Assembly: GCA_963668585.1 (NCBI GenBank)
Contig: OY764869.1
Span: forward strand, 62,001-126,000
Direction of reading: 5' to 3'
Source: Bin87 sp963668585
Lineage (GTDB): Bacteria; Chloroflexota; Dehalococcoidia; Lucifugimonadales; UBA3495
DNA: 64,000 nt
The translations under genes were made by a program, and so were the position numbers. The notes beneath the pieces are model-generated. The model saw nothing but the letters and a program-made list of their open reading frames with translations. It was not told the origin of the DNA and made no database searches. This document shows, in pieces, positions 58,426 through 64,000 of this stretch; positions within the stretch are counted from its first letter, which is position 1, and each line of letters begins with the position of its first letter.

Positions 58426-59403
58426 TCACGCTTCCGCAAACGACCGGGCGGAAAGGTGGTCCACGTGGTGGTTTTCCTCGCCGCAGCCGTCCACCGACTG
58501 TTCCACCTGCAACGTGATGTGCCGGATGCCGAAATCGTGGCGGACGATCTCGCGCAATCGCCGCAGCAGCGCGTCCATCTGCCCCGGTGGGTAGTCCGCC
58601 TCAACCAGTACGTGCGCGGTGAATGCCTCGTAGCCTGACGTAATGGTCCAGGCGTGAACGTCGTGCACCAGCGTCACGCCGTCCACATCTTCCAGGGCGT
58701 GGCACAACTCGTACATATCTACGTGCGGCGGCACGGTTTCGAGCAGAACCCGCAACACCCTCACCGCGAGGCGCACCGAACTCACCAGTATCAGCGCGGC
58801 GATCACCAGGCTCACGATCGGGTCGATCAGGTGCCAATGGAAAAACAGGGCGATCAGTCCCGAAATGATCAGGGCGATGACGCCCATCATGTCGGCGATG
58901 ATGTGCCAGAAAACGCCCTCGACGTTGATGCTGTGGCGCGACGACCGGTGCAGCACCCACGCCGCAATCAGGTGAATCCCTAGGCCAATGGCGGCGACCG
59001 CCGCCATTATTCCGCCCTCAACCTCGTGGTCATGCCCGTGGGCGTGTTCAGTTAGCCGCAGGTATGCTTCGTAGGCGATCCAACTGGCCAGCACCCACAG
59101 CGCCAGCGCGTTCAGCATCACCACCAGCACTTCAATGCGCTGATAGCCGAAGGTGCGGGTGATCGTCGCCGGTCGTTCGGCGATCCACATGGCGAATATG
59201 GCCAGGCAGATGGCGACCATGTCGGTGAGCATGTGCGCCGCGTGGGCGAGCAACCCAAGGCTGCCCGAAACGATGCTGCCGACAACTTCCACAACCATGT
59301 GGGTGGCCAGGAGGCCGAGAACTATGACCAGCGCCCGCTTGCTCGCGCCGCGATGATGGTCGTGGGAATGGCCGGAGTGGTCGGCATGGGCTTGGTGTGC
59401 CAT
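58426..59403 (-). CDS. Cation diffusion facilitator (CDF) transporter, copy 2
   Basis: A 325-residue paralogue of copy 1, with a shorter His tail (H-A-D-H-S-G-H-S-H-D-H-H) and a second His/Asp stretch (A-H-G-H-D-H-E) in a cytoplasmic or periplasmic loop near residue 120. TM2 reads A-H-A-A-H-M-L-T-D, so the first Asp of copy 1 is His here, and TM5 reads H-I-I-A-D. The altered first ligand suggests a different metal preference. It is the upstream gene of the pair, with AAGGG before the ATG. Confidence 0.92.
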   Translation of the reverse strand: MAHQAHADHSGHSHDHHRGASKRALVIVLGLLATHMVVEVVGSIVSGSLGLLAHAAHMLTDMVAICLAIFAMWIAERPATITRTFGYQRIEVLVVMLNALALWVLASWIAYEAYLRLTEHAHGHDHEVEGGIMAAVAAIGLGIHLIAAWVLHRSSRHSINVEGVFWHIIADMMGVIALIISGLIALFFHWHLIDPIVSLVIAALILVSSVRLAVRVLRVLLETVPPHVDMYELCHALEDVDGVTLVHDVHAWTITSGYEAFTAHVLVEADYPPGQMDALLRRLREIVRHDFGIRHITLQVEQSVDGCGEENHHVDHLSARSFAEA

Positions 59404-59446
59404 GACCCTTCCCTGAACCCCGCATCGGGGTTGATATGATGATTAT

Positions 59447-60070
59447 CTAGACGGCTTCCGCCACTGCGTCGTCGCCGCTGACGGGGACACCCCCGCGTTC
59501 TTCAAGATATTGTTGCCGCCGCGCCAGTCTTTCCTCGACCGTGGCATCCCAGTCCTCGCGAAGCACTTCCATCAGTATGAAATCATGGGACATCCGGCGG
59601 ACGTGTCGCACCGGATTGAAACCCGAACGCTCAAAACTCTTCTGCGCCCGGTGGTTCCACTCCAGCGTGTGCAGATACACACTCTTCAGGCGCATTTCGT
59701 CAAACATATATTGCAGCAGTGTGACCACCGCATCGTATCCGTATCCGCCGCTCCAGTAGTCCTTGTCGCCAATCACGATCCCCAGTTCGGCGGCCTGGCC
59801 CAGGCTGTCCAGATCGTAGTACATGCAGTTGCCGATGTATTTGCCGCCGGCCGCCTCGATGCCGAAATGGTGCGAACCTGGAGTGGGCCAACGGATCTGG
59901 TCTTCAAAGAGTTTGAGGTACCGGTCGTACTTCATCGTCAGCGGGTAGGCGGCGTCCAGCCGCGCGATCTCAGGGTCGCTGCGCCAGATGTAGTCTTTCT
60001 CGGCGTCTTCCATGCGCTTGCCGCGCAACATTACCCTCACGCCCCTAAGCACCAGATCTTCTTTGCTCAT
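59447..60070 (-). CDS. GNAT-family N-acetyltransferase (RimJ/RimL-like)
   Basis: A 207-residue acetyltransferase. R-G-V-R-V-M-L-R-G is the first strand, Y-I-G-N-C-M-Y-Y-D-L the strand before motif A, and A-E-L-G-I-V-I-G-D-K-D-Y-W-S-G-G-Y-G-Y-D-A the acetyl-CoA binding motif. The late N-H-R-A-Q-K-S-F-E-R-S-G-F segment is typical of RimJ/RimL-type enzymes. The C-terminal 40 residues are unusual for the family. Its start overlaps the end of the NUDIX gene by 4 nt. Confidence 0.88.
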   Translation of the reverse strand: MSKEDLVLRGVRVMLRGKRMEDAEKDYIWRSDPEIARLDAAYPLTMKYDRYLKLFEDQIRWPTPGSHHFGIEAAGGKYIGNCMYYDLDSLGQAAELGIVIGDKDYWSGGYGYDAVVTLLQYMFDEMRLKSVYLHTLEWNHRAQKSFERSGFNPVRHVRRMSHDFILMEVLREDWDATVEERLARRQQYLEERGGVPVSGDDAVAEAV

Positions 60071-60654
60071 GGCCCGCCGCCCTCCCGGTAAGTTTCAATG
60101 AGAGACCGGGCCGCTTCCAGCACGCTGCGCTCGTTGTCGTATTCCAGCAGATCCAACGCTTCCTCGTAGTTGCACCACTCCACCACGTCAAACTCAGCGT
60201 CATGGTCTGCGGTGTTCCCCCCTTGCGGCTCCATCAGGTAGAAATACACCGTCTTGTCGTAGCGCACCCCATCGTCGTGTCCCACAAAGAAATAACGGAT
60301 GCTGGTGATGGGCGCCAATACGTTCACATGAACGCCGGTTTCTTCCTGCACTTCCCGCTGGGCGGTTTCTTCCACGGTTTCGCCATGCTCCGGCGTGCCT
60401 TTGGGCAAGCGCCAGGTCAGCGGGGCATCTTCGCCGTGATAGCCGGGACGGACCCTGGCGCACAGCAGCGTTTCGATCAGATCGCCGGACTGGCGAAATA
60501 CCAAACCGCCGGCGGAAACAACCTGGACATTGTGCCTGGGTTCGGAAGCAAGGCGCCCAGACGCCAACCCCGCAGTGCCTGCGGCAAGACCGTAGTCAAT
60601 GCCGGTGTCGGCTGCGTCCGAGTCCTCATCAGGTAACAGTGCGGGATTGGTCAT
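60067..60654 (-). CDS. NUDIX hydrolase
   Basis: A 195-residue nucleotide pyrophosphohydrolase. The complete Nudix box is G-T-P-E-H-G-E-T-V-E-E-T-A-Q-R-E-V-Q-E-E-T-G-V near residue 85-107. An N-terminal ~45-residue extension is disordered. The W-R-L-P-K-G just before the box resembles Ap4A hydrolase-like or house-cleaning enzymes. It is translationally coupled to the downstream acetyltransferase. Confidence 0.92.
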   Translation of the reverse strand: MTNPALLPDEDSDAADTGIDYGLAAGTAGLASGRLASEPRHNVQVVSAGGLVFRQSGDLIETLLCARVRPGYHGEDAPLTWRLPKGTPEHGETVEETAQREVQEETGVHVNVLAPITSIRYFFVGHDDGVRYDKTVYFYLMEPQGGNTADHDAEFDVVEWCNYEEALDLLEYDNERSVLEAARSLIETYREGGGP

Positions 60655-60759
60655 GAATAGTTCGGTAAACCAACTGAATTTTCAACTATTGTAGCCGCAG
60701 GGCCGGGACGGGTCAAACGGTCGGACTGATGCTGCCGGACCATTCGATTGCTGCGGGGT

Positions 60760-60822
60760 CATTCGATTATTGACGATAGTTGAGGTAGTCCGCTCATCCT
60801 GAGCCTGTCGAAGGACGGGCGG
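60760..60822. repeat. Dispersed repeat copy (42-bp unit with GAGCCTGTCGA hairpin core)
   Basis: 60760-60801 matches 33145-33186 at 41 of 42 bases. It is followed by the hairpin core CCTGAGCCTGTCGAAGG (60798-60814) and ACGGGCGGACGG. The gap 60655-60941 contains no gene. Confidence 0.8.
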
Positions 60823-60941
60823 ACGGTGAATGTGGACCCGCCGCCCAGTGTATTCGGACGAATTGCGAGTCGAGATCTCCCCGCGGGTAATCCCGACACA
60901 TGACGCTCCCGCGGGCAGGAGGTCTGACGCGAGCGTACTCG

Positions 60942-61205
60942 CTAACCGCCGCCGATGGCAGGCACGAAGTGGATCTCGGAGGTTTCGCTGACGCGCTGCA
61001 TCAGGCCCATGCGGGCCACCTCGCCATCCACGTCCACGGCAAGGTTGGAACGAATCTCACCGTCCTCTGTCAGCCGACCGGCGATGCCCGGGAACATCTC
61101 GTCCAGTTTCTCAATCACCTGCCGGACGTTCCGCGCTTCCACGTCCACCTGTTTCACCCCGCCGGTGGCGGATTGCAGCATGGTGGGAACAAAGACCTTG
61201 ACCAC
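60942..61205 (-). CDS. MoaD/ThiS-family ubiquitin-like sulfur carrier
   Basis: An 87-residue beta-grasp protein: V-K-V-F-V-P-T-M-L-Q at the start, a long helix (V-R-Q-V-I-E-K-L-D-E-M-F-P-G), and the C-terminal A-I-G-G-G, whose Gly-Gly is adenylated and thiocarboxylated. It supplies sulfur to molybdopterin (MoaD) or a related pathway. A GTG start at 61205 is strongly supported by AGGAGG 7 nt upstream. A molybdenum hydroxylase subunit lies 1.2 kb away on the same strand, which favours a MoaD-type role. Confidence 0.9.
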   Translation of the reverse strand: MVKVFVPTMLQSATGGVKQVDVEARNVRQVIEKLDEMFPGIAGRLTEDGEIRSNLAVDVDGEVARMGLMQRVSETSEIHFVPAIGGG

Positions 61206-61264
61206 GGCGCACCTCCTGCGCTTTGGTTGATGCCTATATCATAAGGCAAAAGACGCTGGGTGCG

Positions 61265-61726
61265 TTAGCAGGCGGCGAGCCCAGCCTCGTTGTCAAAGAT
61301 GCCGTTGGCCCGCTGCAGTTCCCGGACGTAGCAGATTATCCGCTCCACGTCGTCCTCCGCCACGCCGGGCACGGGCGCCATATTCCCGAACTGCCAGTGG
61401 TGCGACTGCACGCCGTTCTGCACCGCATTGCGAAACGCAAAGTCCTGGTGATGGCCCGGCTCGTAGATTTGGTGGACCAGAGGCGGCCCGATACTGGAAC
61501 CGGCGGCGTTGACCCCATGGCAGATGGCGCAGTTCTGGACGAACATCGCCTCGCCGGCCTGTGCCTTGTCCGACAGGATGGGCACGGTGACCGCCGCCGG
61601 CGCGGCGGCATCGCTGCCAGTGTCCTGGTACTGCGGCGGTTCTTCAGCCGCGCAGCCCACCATCACGAGGACCACCAGGCCGGATACCAGCAGCGCGAGC
61701 GCAATATGAAGCCGCAAATCATTCAT
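61265..61726 (-). CDS. Membrane-anchored c-type cytochrome (lipoprotein)
   Basis: A 153-residue protein. A signal segment ending V-M-V-G-C gives lipidation at Cys25; a disordered acidic linker follows. The haem motif is C-A-I-C-H-G near residue 68, and the axial Met lies in F-G-N-M-A-P-V-P-G-V near 115. It carries electrons on the outer face of the cytoplasmic membrane, perhaps from the neighbouring molybdenum hydroxylase to the terminal oxidase. I use the ATG at 61726; a TTG two codons earlier is possible. Confidence 0.88.
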   Translation of the reverse strand: MNDLRLHIALALLVSGLVVLVMVGCAAEEPPQYQDTGSDAAAPAAVTVPILSDKAQAGEAMFVQNCAICHGVNAAGSSIGPPLVHQIYEPGHHQDFAFRNAVQNGVQSHHWQFGNMAPVPGVAEDDVERIICYVRELQRANGIFDNEAGLAAC

Positions 61727-61790
61727 CGCCAAACTCGGTGATCCTTCATTCCACCACCATTATAGCGACACCCAGCCGATCGACAGCCCG

Positions 61791-62303
61791 CTACTCCCGC
61801 ACCGTCGCATACACCCATTCGTCTATGGTCTGGCCGTCCTTGGTGATGCTCTTGCGCAACCGGCCTTCGCATTCGTAGCCGGCCTTCTCAAGTACACGCG
61901 CGGATGCCGGGTTCCACTCGTAAACGTTGGCGTCTATCCTGACCAGGTCGAATTCAGCAAAGGCGAACTCGGTGAACGCCCGCAGCGCGTCGGTGGCGAT
62001 CCCCCTGCCCCAGTACGGTTCCCCCAGCCAGTATCCCACGTTGGCTGAACGCCGGTGGACATCACGGCGTAGTTCCAGCCCGATACCACCGATGGCTTCC
62101 GTGGCGGAGGCGATGGCAAAGTTGGTCTCCGGCGTCTGTGCGGCGAGATCGATCCAAACCTCGGCATGACGAACTCTGTACGGATGCGGAAAGCGATCTC
62201 GCAGGTTGCGCCATACCTTCCGGTTGTTGGCGTGCCTCGCCACCGATTCAGCATCTTCGGGCCGGAAGCTCCGTATCTGCCATTCTCCGAACTCGATCTG
62301 CAT
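61791..62303 (-). CDS. GNAT-family N-acetyltransferase
   Basis: A 170-residue RimJ/RimL-like acetyltransferase: W-Q-I-R-S-F-R-P-E-D-A-E-S at the start, G-Y-W-L-G-E-P-Y-W-G-R-G-I-A-T-D-A as the acetyl-CoA motif near residue 90, and N-P-A-S-A-R-V-L-E-K-A-G-Y-E near 130. The C-terminal half fits protein N-terminal or small-molecule acetylation. It lies 81 nt downstream of the molybdenum hydroxylase stop codon. Confidence 0.92.
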   Translation of the reverse strand: MQIEFGEWQIRSFRPEDAESVARHANNRKVWRNLRDRFPHPYRVRHAEVWIDLAAQTPETNFAIASATEAIGGIGLELRRDVHRRSANVGYWLGEPYWGRGIATDALRAFTEFAFAEFDLVRIDANVYEWNPASARVLEKAGYECEGRLRKSITKDGQTIDEWVYATVRE

Positions 62304-62384
62304 ATCAGACCTTCCAATCCAAACGGGGGCGATGCTGCCACCGCCCCCGCGTGATCTGGCGTTAACTGATGGGAGACGCTGGCG

Positions 62385-64000
62385 CTACCACCCGGCTTCC
62401 AGGATACTTCCCGGGGTGATGGGCAGCGCGGTCATGCGCTTGCCGGTCGCCTGCTCCACCGCGTTGGCGATGGCGGCCAGCGGAGGGACGATTGGCACCT
62501 CGCCGACGCCACGCACGCCGTAGGGATGCCCGGGGTTCGCCACTTCCACGATGACCGTATCGATCATCGGCAGGTCCAGCGACGTGGGCATTCGGTAGTC
62601 CAGGAAGCTGGAGTTCATCATTTGGCCGCTGTCTCCGAAGTAGTATTCCTCGTTCAGCGCCCAGCCGATCCCCTGGACCGCGCCGCCCTGGATCTGACCC
62701 TCCACGTAACTGGGATGCACCGCCTTGCCGGCGTCCTGGATGGCCGTGTAGCGCAGGATTTCGGTCTTGCCCGTATCGGGGTCAACCTCCACGTCCACCA
62801 CGTGCACGCCAAAGGAGTTGCCCTCGCCGGTGGGGTCCAGGCTGGCGGTGCCGGTGATGCCGCCGCCGGTGGTGTACAACTGGCGGGCCAGTTCCTTGAA
62901 GGTGAAACTCAATTCCTCCGACTTGTGGCGGATGACGCCGGACTCGTACTCCACTTCCTCGGCCGGCACTTCCCAGATGGACGCCGCCCGCTCCACCATC
63001 TGCGTCTTGATGTCCTCCGAAGCCAGGATGGCGGCCCATCCAGTGGCGAAGGTGGTGCGGCTGCCGCCAGTTACCATCGTGAAGCCGATGGAGTCGGTAT
63101 CGACGACCTGCGGCTTGATCTCATCGTAGCCGATGCCCAGCGTCTCGGCGGCCTGCTGGGCGATGGACGCACGCGACCCTCCGATGTCCACCGAACCCTC
63201 AATCAGGTTCACGGTGCCGTCGGGGTTCACGGTCATGTTGACGCTGGAATGGAACCCGCGGTTCATCCAGAAACCGGCGGCGATGCCGCGGCCACGGTTC
63301 GGCCCATCCAGCGGCGTCCGGTAGTGGTCATGGTTGCGGGCGGCCTCCAGGCATTCCACCAGGCCGATCTTCTGGAACACTGGCCCCTCCACCTTGCGCG
63401 ACCCTTCCGAGACCGCGTTGTTCAGGCGGAACTCCACCGGGTCCAGGCCCAACTGGTCGCACAACTCGTCCACCACCTGCTCAACGCCGAATGCGGCCTG
63501 GGGCGAACCGGGCGCACGGTAGGCAGAGGTCTTGGGCTTGTTGACCATTACGTCGTATCCTGAAACCGTGCCGTTGTCCAGTTCATAGCAGGCGAAGGCG
63601 CAGGTTGCGCCCTGCATCACCGGCGAGCCGGGGTAGGCGCCGGCCTCGAAGGCCAGTTCGATCTCGGCTGCGGTGATCTTGCCGGCGTGGTTCGCGCCCA
63701 TCTTGACGCGCATCCAGCTACCCGGCGCGGGTCCGCTGCCTTCGAATACCTCGGTGCGGCTCATCAGCACCTGCACCGGCGCGCCGGATTTCTTCGACAG
63801 CAATGCCGCCACCGGCTCCAGGTAGAACGACACCTTGCCGCCGAACCCGCCGCCGATTTCCATGGGCGTCACCCGCACGTCCGACACGTCAACGCGCAGC
63901 ACGTCGGCGGTGTTGGCGCGCACCACAAAGGCGCCCTGGGTGCTGCACCACACGTTGATCTGACCGTCGGCGCGCCAGTGCGCGGTGGCGTTGTGCGGCT
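62385..64000 (-). CDS. Xanthine dehydrogenase family Mo-cofactor-binding subunit (5' part outside window)
   Basis: At least 538 residues, open to the window edge. The visible start, P-H-N-A-T-A-H-W...V-W-C-S-T-Q-G-A-F, matches the segment following the family's E-P-H motif. The Mo-domain pieces are G-G-G-F-G-G-K-V, A-Y-R-A-P-G-S-P-Q-A-A-F near residue 175, E-G-S-V-D-I-G-G-S, and the C-terminal G-V-R-G-V-G-E-V-P with the catalytic Glu. It hydroxylates an aromatic heterocycle or aldehyde using Mo-cytosine or Mo-pterin dinucleotide. The [2Fe-2S] and FAD subunits are not visible. Confidence 0.93.
   Translation of the reverse strand, partial: PHNATAHWRADGQINVWCSTQGAFVVRANTADVLRVDVSDVRVTPMEIGGGFGGKVSFYLEPVAALLSKKSGAPVQVLMSRTEVFEGSGPAPGSWMRVKMGANHAGKITAAEIELAFEAGAYPGSPVMQGATCAFACYELDNGTVSGYDVMVNKPKTSAYRAPGSPQAAFGVEQVVDELCDQLGLDPVEFRLNNAVSEGSRKVEGPVFQKIGLVECLEAARNHDHYRTPLDGPNRGRGIAAGFWMNRGFHSSVNMTVNPDGTVNLIEGSVDIGGSRASIAQQAAETLGIGYDEIKPQVVDTDSIGFTMVTGGSRTTFATGWAAILASEDIKTQMVERAASIWEVPAEEVEYESGVIRHKSEELSFTFKELARQLYTTGGGITGTASLDPTGEGNSFGVHVVDVEVDPDTGKTEILRYTAIQDAGKAVHPSYVEGQIQGGAVQGIGWALNEEYYFGDSGQMMNSSFLDYRMPTSLDLPMIDTVIVEVANPGHPYGVRGVGEVPIVPPLAAIANAVEQATGKRMTALPITPGSILEAGW

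Overview
The window is a GC-rich bacterial chromosome segment with densely packed genes, short operons, many 4-nt ATGA overlaps and mostly clear GGAGG-type ribosome binding sites. The gene set suggests an aerobic member of the Chloroflexota, plausibly a Dehalococcoidia/SAR202-type lineage. It includes paired class III CoA-transferases, a thiolase/DUF35 pair, several amidases, F420/FMN luciferase-like oxidoreductases, a Rieske protein, an Agl23-like (TIGR03663) membrane protein, haem A synthesis, and a molybdenum hydroxylase with a MoaD/ThiS protein. This placement is an inference from gene content: there is no rRNA, and I recognised no tRNA or CRISPR.

Layout. 0-9 kb: a PPOX flavoprotein fragment, alaX, dnaN, a MazF-type toxin with an unusual partner, an amidase with a GatC-like small protein, a PaREP1/HEPN-like protein, and a Rieske protein with a fossil copy of its C-terminus. 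9-14 kb: catabolic genes (DUF917 + HyuA-like, ThuA-like, LLM oxidoreductase). 14-17.5 kb: membrane protein, lipoprotein, HTH-membrane fusion, TPR protein. 17.7-24 kb: a glycan/lipid-like membrane locus (Agl23-like, two tandem PaREP1 copies, flippase-like, FAD oxidoreductase). 24-28.5 kb: vapB with a decapitated vapC, a class I amidotransferase pseudoenzyme overlapping gyrA, gyrA, and a hydrolase. 28.6-33 kb: a 738-residue fusion (degenerate HD-like + chorismate mutase + archaeal-type TrpRS-like), two tiny membrane proteins, trpS, and a coiled-coil/PD-(D/E)XK-like protein. 33.4-41.7 kb: thiolase/DUF35, MBL hydrolase, NTF2-like, acetamidase/formamidase, a pair of class III CoA-transferases, a membrane protein. 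41.7-44.7 kb: lipoprotein, ctaA-ctaB, GYD protein. 45-50.3 kb: an AT-richer accessory island (DndB-like DGQHR protein; RelA/SpoT-domain protein with an unknown partner) split by a TPP enzyme. 50.7-64 kb: BNR-repeat protein, two Uma2 proteins, hydrolase, F420 oxidoreductase, aldo-keto reductase, Gfo/Idh/MocA oxidoreductase, tandem CDF transporters, GNATs, NUDIX, MoaD/ThiS, cytochrome c, and the start-truncated Mo-binding hydroxylase subunit.

The strongest candidates for undescribed biology are the HD/chorismate mutase/TrpRS-like fusion beside trpS (possibly a tryptophan-sensing chorismate mutase) and the DGQHR + RelA/SpoT accessory island, whose two halves share an AAACGTGCGTTT site upstream. 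Two families of intergenic hairpin repeats are spread through the window. One family always lies at gene 3' ends and keeps its outer arms while the palindromic centre changes.
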